From Legionella sp. (GTDB lineage Bacteria > Pseudomonadota > Gammaproteobacteria > Legionellales > Legionellaceae): 64,000 nucleotides of DNA. A program made the position numbers and the translations under genes. The notes beneath the pieces are model-generated. The model had not been told where the DNA came from. It did no database searches and saw nothing but the letters and a program-made list of their open reading frames with translations. Shown here piece by piece: positions 1-7,830 of this stretch. How positions within the stretch are numbered: the stretch's first letter is position 1; each line of letters begins with the position of its first letter. The DNA is taken from NCBI GenBank assembly GCA_002786165.1, contig PEQK01000020.1, positions 248,001-312,000 on the forward strand, written 5' to 3'.

Positions 1-973
1 TGACCGTATCAATAGAAATCAAGGTGATGCTATGCTTGACTTGAATGGATTTGATAGGGGGCGCATCATCGTCGCTCTTTGTGAAAATATGAGTGCCTGA
101 ATGTTCTGGCATACAGGTGTATTTGACATACATGGGAATATTGGCTTTGCGCACTGGAGGAATGCATAAAGGATGTAACACTTTGGCGCCCATCGATGCA
201 ATTTCTTGTGCTTCTTCGTAATTCAGCGTTTTGAGCAAGCGTGCATGCGGCAATTGATGGGGGTTCGCGGTGTAAATGCCTGGGACATCGGTCCATATTT
301 CACAAATGGTTGCATCTAAAATAGCGGCCAGTAGTGCAGCAGAGGTATCGGAGCCGCCTCGCCCTAATAAAACAGTTTCCCCTTGGCTGTTGGCTGCAAT
401 AAAACCCTGAGTGATGACCACTTGGTTACCACTATTGATCAATTGTTCGCTTAACAGCGGATTGGGATCATCAGCCACTCGTGCATTGCAATAATGTTGG
501 ATGTCATCCCCGAATGGCATGGGGATTGCCGTTAAAGCTTCGCGAGCATCAAACCATAAACACTGTAATCCCTGCTGCGTCAAAAAAGCATGCCCTAGTC
601 GGGTCATCATCAATTCGCCCAAACTCAGTACTTGAGCATGTGTTTTGGCCGGCGCTTCGTGTAAAAGAGCAATTCCGGTCAGCCATTGATCTAAGTGTTG
701 GAAGTCTTGCTGAATCAGTTGCGGATCCACATCAAGATCATGCGCTAATCCTTGCATTGTATCGACAAATTCGGCCTGAAGGCTTTGATGCTTATTTAAT
801 ATAGCCGCTTCGACCATTTTTTCTAATTGATTAGAGGCTTGTGTTCTAGCGGAACAAACAATAACGGGCTGTAACCCTGACGCTAGGTGTTTTTGCGTAA
901 TGGCAAAAATATGATTCCATGTCTCGCGGGAGGAGACGGATGTGCCACCAAATTTGGTTACAATTTGTCGCAT
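1..973 (-). CDS. lysC: Aspartokinase (partial, C-terminus beyond left edge)
   Basis: Aspartate kinase phosphorylates L-aspartate, the first step of the lysine/threonine/methionine/diaminopimelate pathway. The product opens MRQIVTKFGGTSVSS, the family's N-terminal nucleotide-binding signature KFGGTSV. The 324 visible codons run through the kinase domain to KYTCMPEHSGTHIF and then VKHSITLISIDTV, which matches the start of the regulatory ACT region. The reading frame is open to base 2, so the C-terminus lies outside the window. It could be a stand-alone LysC or the kinase half of an aspartokinase-diaminopimelate decarboxylase fusion; this cannot be decided here. The ATG at 971-973 is the only sensible start. 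It is transcribed divergently from the gene at 1113. Confidence 0.93.
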   Translation of the reverse strand, partial: MRQIVTKFGGTSVSSRETWNHIFAITQKHLASGLQPVIVCSARTQASNQLEKMVEAAILNKHQSLQAEFVDTMQGLAHDLDVDPQLIQQDFQHLDQWLTGIALLHEAPAKTHAQVLSLGELMMTRLGHAFLTQQGLQCLWFDAREALTAIPMPFGDDIQHYCNARVADDPNPLLSEQLINSGNQVVITQGFIAANSQGETVLLGRGGSDTSAALLAAILDATICEIWTDVPGIYTANPHQLPHARLLKTLNYEEAQEIASMGAKVLHPLCIPPVRKANIPMYVKYTCMPEHSGTHIFTKSDDDAPPIKSIQVKHSITLISIDTV

Positions 974-1075
974 AATAGTCAAGGTTATAAAATAGACAAG
1001 ATAGCATAAATACGTCGAAATATTCAAGTCAAACCTTTACCAAAAGAAAGGATATACTCCTTTTGTAACTTTGAC

Positions 1076-1104
1076 TATAATCGCCGCTTCTGTATCATAA
1101 GGAG
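1076..1104 (+). promoter_or_regulatory. Possible -10 box and Shine-Dalgarno of the 1113 gene
   Basis: A perfect TATAAT lies at 1076-1081, and AAGGAG at 1099-1104 sits 8 nt before the ATG at 1113. No good -35 hexamer is visible 16-18 bp upstream of the TATAAT, so the promoter call is tentative. The ribosome-binding site is clear and fixes the start of the downstream gene. Confidence 0.4.
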
Positions 1105-1112
1105 TATGATCT

Positions 1113-2801
1113 ATGCCCAAATTTGGTGTCCGTGCGATTCATTACGGTTTGTTTGGCGCAGCAGGTAGTGCGTTACTCGCTGTCCCTCAAATGGTTCGTC
1201 GATTTGAAGACACAGTTCAAGGAAAAGATGGATTTTCACAACACACTCGTCTAGAGCATGCCGCTCATTATATATCAGGCATGCATACGCCATTGATGCC
1301 TACCCAGGCTCAGCAAGCGCACTTTAGAAAACATTACCTAGAACATGTCCATTTGTTACCCACCAAATTAGATGAGTTTAGAAGGCAACAATCTTTAAAA
1401 ACACCCGTCAAAATAAAAGCCTTATCCGAATGCCCGAAGGTATTACCCTATGACAATGCGGGTACATTGGTGGTGGGTGGTCTGCCTGCTTTGATATCGG
1501 CTGCATCTTGTATCAAAAAAGATAACAAATTGACCTATATCAATGATGAACGCAGATGGCCTATTGCTTACGGCTCAGCTTGGCATCTGGAACAAGATGC
1601 CGAATCCGAAGCACCAACCAGTTATAAGCCTTCAGATTTTATGGTTGATCAAATAAAACGAGCAACCATAGGCTATGTTCCATTGTCTAACATTGAAAAA
1701 ACAGGTTTATTTCCATGGAAAACATTAGATTGGATAGGATGGATTCATCATCCACAGCTCTGGATGCCAGGTATTAAACTGGCCATTCATTTTCAAATGG
1801 CAGCCATGGCAAGTCCTACGCAAAGACAAGCCATGTTGCAAAAACTGGCTATCCAATGCCAAGCCAATGAAAAATTCTATGATGCTTTAAATAGAGAGGT
1901 GGGCGGTCATTTACTGCTATCAGGAAAAGGTTCTGTGATTGTGGCTCGTACTGAGGCTGAAGTATCTGATTTATTGGCAATGAAACACAATTTAGCCAAA
2001 GAGCATCGCGAACTGACTGTATTATCCAAAGAAGACATGAAAAAGCGGTATGGGTTTGTGCCATCAGGTCTTATGTTTGGAGAAAAAGCGCATGACAGAA
2101 TTCTTTCGCCCAATTATATGCGGATATTAACGAGATATCTTAAAAAACAAGGTGGGTGTGTTGTAGATGGTACGCTGACGACCATATATGTTGACCCGCA
2201 TACAGCAGGTGGTATAGCCGAGTATCAGACTTCAGGAGGGACCTCGGTTTTATTGCCATTCTCTCGGTTGATCATGTCACTAGGTAGTCAGCCTATCTTG
2301 GATGAAAAGGATAAGCCTCTGTTTGATGTGGTTGCAGCACGTGGGGTATCTGTTTTGGCGTATGTGACGGTTCCAAGAGGGTATCAATTGCCGCCCGCTT
2401 TGGTGTGTGGTGGTACGAATCATGTGACCAAATTATCTGAGCGGCCTGTTGTGGTGAAAGGTACTGATGGTAAAGCTTATGAGCAATATTTAATGAGAAT
2501 GACTGCTGGCGCATGTATCACCCCAAATGTGTCTGAAAAAATGGTTGCGGATTATGACGCTTCTGTTGCGGTAGGTTTAGTCGCAGCAGTACGTCAAACG
2601 CTAGGTGACTGTGAGATCGAACCTATCACAGTGTATGGTTGCAATCGGCAAGTGAGTCAACATGGCCAAACCAATTGGATGAATCCCTATCCAGGGATCC
2701 ATATCCAATATGGTGCAGGCGGGGGTGGGCTGACCCGGGCGCCTGATTTTGCTGTTCAAGAGGAGCAATCTATGGTGTCTTCTCCAAGGAATCGAATGTA
2801 G
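1113..2801 (+). CDS. Putative FAD-dependent oxidoreductase-like protein (DAO-like, degenerate)
   Basis: A 562-residue protein that I cannot assign firmly. Residues about 117-147 look like a Rossmann beta-alpha-beta unit: a hydrophobic strand, then VVGGLPALISA, a helix, and a second strand ending TYINDER. This resembles dinucleotide-binding flavoproteins, although the usual GxGxxG is reduced to GG. The C-terminal stretch (MRMTAGACITPNVSEK ... NWMNPYPGIHIQYGAGGGGLTRAP) resembles the end of D-amino-acid oxidase/glycerol-3-phosphate dehydrogenase-type (DAO) proteins, where a second nucleotide-contacting loop lies. A strong AAGGAG ribosome site supports the start. An N-terminal hydrophobic patch (residues 10-26) could be a membrane-associated helix. 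The substrate is unknown, and the weak glycine motif may mean altered or lost cofactor binding. Confidence 0.45.
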   Translation: MPKFGVRAIHYGLFGAAGSALLAVPQMVRRFEDTVQGKDGFSQHTRLEHAAHYISGMHTPLMPTQAQQAHFRKHYLEHVHLLPTKLDEFRRQQSLKTPVKIKALSECPKVLPYDNAGTLVVGGLPALISAASCIKKDNKLTYINDERRWPIAYGSAWHLEQDAESEAPTSYKPSDFMVDQIKRATIGYVPLSNIEKTGLFPWKTLDWIGWIHHPQLWMPGIKLAIHFQMAAMASPTQRQAMLQKLAIQCQANEKFYDALNREVGGHLLLSGKGSVIVARTEAEVSDLLAMKHNLAKEHRELTVLSKEDMKKRYGFVPSGLMFGEKAHDRILSPNYMRILTRYLKKQGGCVVDGTLTTIYVDPHTAGGIAEYQTSGGTSVLLPFSRLIMSLGSQPILDEKDKPLFDVVAARGVSVLAYVTVPRGYQLPPALVCGGTNHVTKLSERPVVVKGTDGKAYEQYLMRMTAGACITPNVSEKMVADYDASVAVGLVAAVRQTLGDCEIEPITVYGCNRQVSQHGQTNWMNPYPGIHIQYGAGGGGLTRAPDFAVQEEQSMVSSPRNRM

Positions 2802-2837
2802 ACATAAGATATGTTATGTCTTAATGAATAGGCCAAA

Positions 2838-3992
2838 TCATTCTGCCCGCCCGCCCAGGCGGGCACTTGCAACTGCTTCGAATTCTTGATCTGCTGCAGA
2901 GAACCTATCCGCATTTGCTGCTGGTGCTGAAAATACGCTTAATCCTCTTGTAGCCAGGCTTATACTGGGTGTTTGAGGCGCTGATGGTGTGACTGGATTT
3001 TGTCGTATCCAGAAATCTAGTCCTAACATCAAAGACGCACTACCCGCAAAAAAGGCAGATACAACAGCCAGGGCTGTCATTGCCGCTATTGGTGGTAAGC
3101 TCAGATTTGCTGCTAGCAATACGCCTGTCAAAAGCTCTACGCCTGCGTAAGTCAATGCTCCATTCACAAAAGCATTGGTTGAAACGCATAATACACCAAC
3201 CCATGCATGTGAAATAGCCATCATTTTTGTCCAGTTTTCTCCAAAATTTTTACAAAATTCAGATAGATACGCATTATAAAAATAATATTCGGTAAACGCA
3301 CCAAAGGTAAAAGCAACGGAAAATCCAATGATTAATGCGGGAAGTGCTGCCATATGCATGGTCATTAAAGCTTGGGTCAAACTTAACGTAAATAACAAAC
3401 TAAGTGCAAGTACATTGCCGGCTGCAATAATATGACCAATCCATTTGCCTATGAGTTGATGATGAGTGAGTGCTATTTCGACGTCTGTTGCTTCTTTTTC
3501 ATCATACCCGCTCAACCAGGTTTCCACTTCTTGAATGGTCATGATACCCGCCACAAAGACACCGGCTACTATAGATAACATGGCAAGTGGACCTTCCATG
3601 GCGAATGTAAAAGCCATTAAGCCAAATAAAATGCCCGTGACCACAAACACAAAAATACCACTAAAATATTGCAATTGTTGCCATGCAGTCAGTTGTTTGT
3701 ATTGATACTCATTGTCTGCAGTCATTCGATTGAAAAACCCATTCAATAATTCTACATTCATCCAAAAGTTGACCATGCCGCTACATAATCCCCCCATGCT
3801 AAACGCAGCAATTTGAATAGACCAATCCAACGCTCTGCTGGCTGGAATGACACCGGTTGTTAATCCATTGATAAACAGCGAAACAGCAGGATAATTCTGA
3901 AGAGCTACACCCAATGCTCCCAAACTGGCAAATGCTTGTGAATAAGTAAACAAATTTCTCGAGGGTGGTATTGTTGATTCAACAGGGATCAT
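2838..3992 (-). CDS. Hypothetical multipass inner-membrane protein
   Basis: A 384-residue protein not recognised as a known family. It has roughly eight hydrophobic helices spread from residue 20 to 335, for example around 110-150, 195-240 and 290-330. A cytosolic-looking loop near residue 165 is acidic (SGYDEKEATDVE). The last 45 residues are polar and Ala/Ser/Pro-rich without a membrane segment. There is no obvious transporter signature. It is transcribed divergently from argR, and its start lies 21 bp from the first ARG box, so ArgR could affect it too (inference). The GC-rich run of cggg/cccg at its 3' end encodes the C-terminal ASARLGGRAE. Confidence 0.6.
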   Translation of the reverse strand: MIPVESTIPPSRNLFTYSQAFASLGALGVALQNYPAVSLFINGLTTGVIPASRALDWSIQIAAFSMGGLCSGMVNFWMNVELLNGFFNRMTADNEYQYKQLTAWQQLQYFSGIFVFVVTGILFGLMAFTFAMEGPLAMLSIVAGVFVAGIMTIQEVETWLSGYDEKEATDVEIALTHHQLIGKWIGHIIAAGNVLALSLLFTLSLTQALMTMHMAALPALIIGFSVAFTFGAFTEYYFYNAYLSEFCKNFGENWTKMMAISHAWVGVLCVSTNAFVNGALTYAGVELLTGVLLAANLSLPPIAAMTALAVVSAFFAGSASLMLGLDFWIRQNPVTPSAPQTPSISLATRGLSVFSAPAANADRFSAADQEFEAVASARLGGRAE

Positions 3993-4012
3993 GATAGTCT
4001 CTTAAGGTCTAA

Positions 4013-4051
4013 TATGAATAAATATTCATTATATTAATATATTTATTCATT
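4013..4051. promoter_or_regulatory. Tandem ARG boxes (ArgR operator)
   Basis: TGAATAAATATTCA at 4015-4028 is a perfect palindrome and matches the ARG-box consensus TGAATnnnnATTCA. A second, weaker box keeps only the right half (ATTCA at 4045-4049). The two ATTCA half-sites are exactly 21 bp apart, the spacing that lets one ArgR hexamer bind two boxes on the same helix face. It lies between argR (start 4130) and the divergent membrane-protein gene, so autoregulation of argR is the simplest reading. Confidence 0.72.
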
Positions 4052-4129
4052 TGACGCAATGCGTTTGTCGTAATTTGTTCATTGAAGGGTAGTTTGGTAA
4101 GATTTGACCATTGAACCTTAGGAGTAACT

Positions 4130-4591
4130 ATGACATCCGCAACACAGGTGCTGCGCGACATTCTTTTAGAAGGCACCGCAAGAACGCAATTGGAAATTCA
4201 ACACGCCTTAGAACGGCAGGGTATATCGAGCAGTCAGTCTAAAATTTCAAGATTGTTGCATCAAATCGGGGCAGTAAAATTAGTCGATAATCAAGGTAAA
4301 ACCCAATACCGCTTACCTCACGAAGTAGGGTTGATCCATGAGCTGACTTCTCCTCAAGAAAAAGTATTGATTCGACAATGGGTGTTGAGTGTCGTGGCGA
4401 ATGAAACCACGATTATTATTCATACAACGCCGGGCGCTGCTGGCATGGTGGCTAGAATTATTGACCAACATAGAATAGATCTGAATATATTGGGGACGAT
4501 CGCAGGTGATGACACTATTTTTGTGGCGCCGAAACATAACGGCAAAATGACTGAAACGATACACTTGATCACGAGGTTGTTTGATTTTTAA
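4130..4591 (+). CDS. argR: Arginine repressor ArgR
   Basis: Arginine-responsive transcription regulator of arginine metabolism, 153 residues as usual for the family. The N-terminal winged helix contains the recognition segment SSQSKISRLLHQIGAVK (about 33-50). The C-terminal oligomerisation/arginine-binding domain carries TTPGAAGMVARIID (99-112) and GTIAGDDTIFVAP (122-134); the paired aspartates bind arginine in the hexamer. The ATG follows a TAGGAG ribosome site. A pair of ARG boxes lies about 80 bp upstream. No arginine biosynthesis gene adjoins it, so its targets are elsewhere. Confidence 0.96.
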   Translation: MTSATQVLRDILLEGTARTQLEIQHALERQGISSSQSKISRLLHQIGAVKLVDNQGKTQYRLPHEVGLIHELTSPQEKVLIRQWVLSVVANETTIIIHTTPGAAGMVARIIDQHRIDLNILGTIAGDDTIFVAPKHNGKMTETIHLITRLFDF

Positions 4592-4706
4592 AAGCATGAT
4601 GCCAAGGCATCATTCTGGCCTTATGTTGTATAGGAATAACTTGGCAATTTTTAGATGATCTGGTATGTTGATTGTATGCCTCATCATACGGATTTGACGA
4701 TTACTT

Positions 4707-5156
4707 ATGGAACCGGATCGCTATCAGCAAAGTCATTTTTCATATATCGCAGGGGTATGCTGCCTATTTCTTAGCTTAGGCTTGTTTGCCTTTAGTCTAT
4801 ATTTACTACCCTATTTGTTTTTTGATTGGCAGTATAATGTGCCACAGATGATCACTGATTTTAGTGCAATGTTACAGAGCAACTATGCGATGTCGACCAA
4901 CGGTATTGCCTGGGTCATTTGCTTAGGACTGTTTTTGCCGGCTGTGATACTATTTATTGTGGCGGATGTTTTATCTAATAAAATTGATAAGCAAATCTAT
5001 GGTATGCAGCCTGAAAAAAAACCAAAAACCACGTCACCTATTGAAGGACCTGCTACCACAGAATCAAAAGGGTTGGTTTTTAAAATCGTGATGATGATTG
5101 TCGTGATTTTTATCGTGGCACAATTTTTTCATTGGGTGATTTCATCCTCAACTTAA
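4707..5156 (+). CDS. Hypothetical small membrane protein
   Basis: A 149-residue protein with three predicted transmembrane helices (about residues 10-38, 66-92 and 122-145). A short polar loop between helices two and three contains PEKKPKTTSP. No family was recognised. It ends 11 bp before the start of the next gene, which suggests one transcript with the Sel1-like gene downstream. The start is uncertain because no strong ribosome site precedes it. Confidence 0.55.
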   Translation: MEPDRYQQSHFSYIAGVCCLFLSLGLFAFSLYLLPYLFFDWQYNVPQMITDFSAMLQSNYAMSTNGIAWVICLGLFLPAVILFIVADVLSNKIDKQIYGMQPEKKPKTTSPIEGPATTESKGLVFKIVMMIVVIFIVAQFFHWVISSST

Positions 5157-5167
5157 AGAGAGATTAT

Positions 5168-5758
5168 ATGATGCTCGGATGGTGGAAACAATTTAAGATC
5201 AAACATCTACTCAAACAATTGAGACTTTTAAGTACCAATCGTTTGAACAATACCTCTTCAACTGAGTTGGTTCAAAAAGAAATTGCGTTATATTTTCAAT
5301 TAGCCAAGTTGTATGAGGCCATGATTGGCAAAAAGAAATATCCCTTTGCGCGCGAACAAGCATTGGCCTGTTATCGTGCTGCTGCCGCGTTAGATAATGC
5401 TGAAGCTCAATTTTTAGTGGGACAGAAATCGTTAGAAGAAGGGCGGCTACGAGAAGAACTACAATCCAGTGGATTTTTGGCGTCAGATGCAAATACGGCC
5501 TATCTCACTATGTCTTTCAAGGATGCGCATGGGTTTTTGTTGGCGGCAGAAAAGCATCAACATATCAAAGCCAAACGTTTGCGTGGTTTGTGTTATATCA
5601 ACGGATGGGGTGTTCCGATTGATAAAAACGCAGGATTTGATTTGGTCGTGGCCAGTATTGAGCAAGAAAATGCCTGGGATAGAGTACAGAAAATTTTTGC
5701 AGAGCTTGGTATTAATCAATCTTCATTTTTCTCGGAATTATTTCAGCATCGAAAATAA
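5168..5758 (+). CDS. Sel1/TPR-like repeat protein
   Basis: A 196-residue soluble protein. Residues about 55-85 (REQALACYRAAAALDNAEAQ) and 140-165 (KAKRLRGLCYINGWG) resemble Sel1-like/TPR helical hairpins, which mediate protein-protein contacts. I chose the ATG at 5168 because AAAGAGAG lies just upstream; an in-frame start at 5132 would overlap the preceding membrane-protein gene. The next gene, pilD, is convergent and ends at 5762. Function is unknown, though Sel1 proteins are common in Legionellales, where several act in host interaction. Confidence 0.6.
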   Translation: MMLGWWKQFKIKHLLKQLRLLSTNRLNNTSSTELVQKEIALYFQLAKLYEAMIGKKKYPFAREQALACYRAAAALDNAEAQFLVGQKSLEEGRLREELQSSGFLASDANTAYLTMSFKDAHGFLLAAEKHQHIKAKRLRGLCYINGWGVPIDKNAGFDLVVASIEQENAWDRVQKIFAELGINQSSFFSELFQHRK

Positions 5759-5761
5759 GGG

Positions 5762-6574
5762 TTAATAAAAAAATAAATAACATAATCCTGCAATACACAA
5801 ATAAGGTCCGAATGGCATAGGTGTATTGCGATCTTGGCGAGTCAGGCCTAAATAACTTAGGCCAATCACAGTGCCTAAGACACAAGCGATTAATAAAATG
5901 GGCGTGAGAGACATCCAACCGAACCAAGCGCCTAACGCAGCAAATAATTTAAAATCCCCATGTCCCATGCCGATCTTTCCTGTAAACATATAAAATATTT
6001 TGATCAATAACCATAAACTTAAATAAGCGCCTGCAGCGCTCCAAACAGCGTTTGGAAGGGAACAAAATACAGTTTGAGTATTGACCAATAACCCAAGCCA
6101 AAGCAACGTAAGGGTCAAATTATCTGGCAGCAGTTGATGTTCTAAATCAATAAATCCCAAACATAAGATGAGCCAAATAAAAGGCAACACCCAAATAAGA
6201 TCAAGATGAAATCCAAATTTATAAACCGCACATAATGATAATATAAGCGTCAATGCTTCAATAGCAGGATATTGCCAAGCAATAGGGTGTTGGCAAAAAT
6301 GACAACGACCACGCAACAGTAAATAACTCACTAACGGAATATTATGATAAAAAGGAATGGTTTTTTTACAATGCGTGCAATGAGATCTAGGCAGAAACAA
6401 ATTAAAGATAGGGCGAGTGCCAGTTTCACCGGTATGCTCGTCTTGCTTCAACATCATTGGGAGACGATATATCACCATGGATAACACAGATCCAATAAGG
6501 AGCGCATAACAAGAAAAAGCAATCATACAGCTGATGGGGTAGACATGAATGAGTGTTTGGATGGTGTTGATCAT
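5762..6574 (-). CDS. pilD: Prepilin peptidase / N-methyltransferase PilD
   Basis: Bifunctional inner-membrane aspartic protease that cleaves type IV prepilins and type II secretion pseudopilins and methylates the new N-terminus. It has 270 residues. The cytoplasmic zinc-type motif has CTHC and CHFC pairs (about residues 71-97). The two catalytic aspartates lie in GFIDLEHQLLPD and GMGHGDFKLFAALGAW. Six or more hydrophobic helices follow the family pattern. Its ATG overlaps the pilC stop codon by 4 bp, so it is translated as the last gene of pilB-pilC-pilD. It very likely also serves the GspDE system and the pilin encoded elsewhere in this window. Confidence 0.96.
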   Translation of the reverse strand: MINTIQTLIHVYPISCMIAFSCYALLIGSVLSMVIYRLPMMLKQDEHTGETGTRPIFNLFLPRSHCTHCKKTIPFYHNIPLVSYLLLRGRCHFCQHPIAWQYPAIEALTLILSLCAVYKFGFHLDLIWVLPFIWLILCLGFIDLEHQLLPDNLTLTLLWLGLLVNTQTVFCSLPNAVWSAAGAYLSLWLLIKIFYMFTGKIGMGHGDFKLFAALGAWFGWMSLTPILLIACVLGTVIGLSYLGLTRQDRNTPMPFGPYLCIAGLCYLFFY

Positions 6575-7830
6575 ACCAAAGTTCCTAATTTTATAATGGG
6601 TAAATACATGGCCAGTACTAATCCACCGATGAGTAATCCCAGCACTAACATAAGCGTGGGTTCAATAAATCGATTGAGCCATTGCATAGCAAATTCAACA
6701 CGCTGAGTATAATATTGAGCCAGATCCATGAATAAAGATTGCAACGTACCCGATTCTTCTCCCAGGCCCAGCATATGTACCACCAGTTGTGGAAATAATG
6801 CTGTGTGATGGACTGCAGATCTGAGGCTATCTCCTCGTATAAGTGCCGTACGAATTTGCAAAAACCCTTGTTGATAGCAAAGATTTCCTGCGATAGGCGC
6901 AGTCCATTGTAGTGCATCAATCAAGGGAAGGCTAGCCTGGTTGGCGATAGATAATGCATGAAAAGAACGGGCAATGTAGACAAAATGACATAAATGTCCA
7001 ATACCCGGGATCTTTAACACTACCTGGTCGCATGCCTGACGCAATCGTAAAGAGTATCGATACGCCATTAAAAAACAGATAATAAAGCTCAATCCCATGA
7101 GCAAACACATACCACCATAGAGATGAACAACATCAGCCAACATTAAGAGCATCCGCGTGGCCAAAGGGAGTGTGGCGTGAAAATTTTGAAATAAAATTTG
7201 AAATTGTGGGATGACATTTAATAATAAATGCAGCGATACACCGCATGCGATGCAAATGATCAGGCAAGGATACGTGAAGATCATAGACAATTGTTGTTTG
7301 AGCAGTTGATTTTTAGTTTGGTGGGAGACAATTTTTTCTAAAATGGGAATTAAAGTACCTGAGCGCTCTCCTAATTCGATCAAAGCGCATACCATGGGAT
7401 CAAACCATTTGGGATGATGCTGTAATGTTTCAGAAAAACTTAAACCTGCTTCAAGGTCTGTTTGAATTTTGGTAAGCAAAGCATGTAGTTTAGGATGGGT
7501 TTGACAAGCCGATAAAATATGAAGGGTTTGAACCAAGGAGGTGCCTGTATGCATGAGCGTGGCCACATGATGAATCCATTGCGTGATGTCTTGTTGACGA
7601 AATGCTCTCGACCAAATAGGTGGTGCTTTGATGGTTTTGACAATTATGCCTTGAGAACGTATTTTTTGTTTGGCTTCATAGCGATTTTTAGCAGGAATTT
7701 GGCCAAATTTAGACTCGCCTAATCGGGACATGCCGGTCCATTGAAAGCTTCGTTCTTGATTGAATCTGAATGAATATTTAGAAAATGAAAGGATGAGTTT
7801 TTTAACGGATTTGATTGATTTCTTCAACAC
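6571..7830 (-). CDS. pilC: Type IV pilus inner-membrane platform protein PilC
   Basis: Platform protein that couples the PilB motor to pilus assembly. Its 419 residues contain two GspF-type repeats (about 95-220 and 300-415), each with the GT(S)L ... LG(E/L)xSG pattern (ALIELGERSGTL; MLGLGEESGTL) and three hydrophobic helices in total. The frame has no ATG before the conserved FQWTG beginning. The start is therefore a GTG at 7830 (or TTG at 7827), preceded by AAGGA 7 nt upstream, and this makes a 29-bp overlap with pilB. Confidence 0.94.
   Translation of the reverse strand: MLKKSIKSVKKLILSFSKYSFRFNQERSFQWTGMSRLGESKFGQIPAKNRYEAKQKIRSQGIIVKTIKAPPIWSRAFRQQDITQWIHHVATLMHTGTSLVQTLHILSACQTHPKLHALLTKIQTDLEAGLSFSETLQHHPKWFDPMVCALIELGERSGTLIPILEKIVSHQTKNQLLKQQLSMIFTYPCLIICIACGVSLHLLLNVIPQFQILFQNFHATLPLATRMLLMLADVVHLYGGMCLLMGLSFIICFLMAYRYSLRLRQACDQVVLKIPGIGHLCHFVYIARSFHALSIANQASLPLIDALQWTAPIAGNLCYQQGFLQIRTALIRGDSLRSAVHHTALFPQLVVHMLGLGEESGTLQSLFMDLAQYYTQRVEFAMQWLNRFIEPTLMLVLGLLIGGLVLAMYLPIIKLGTLV

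Noticed and set aside
481-804. A 107-residue plus-strand open frame
   Set aside because: It lies wholly antisense to the aspartokinase coding sequence, whose KFGGTSV and ACT features are clear.
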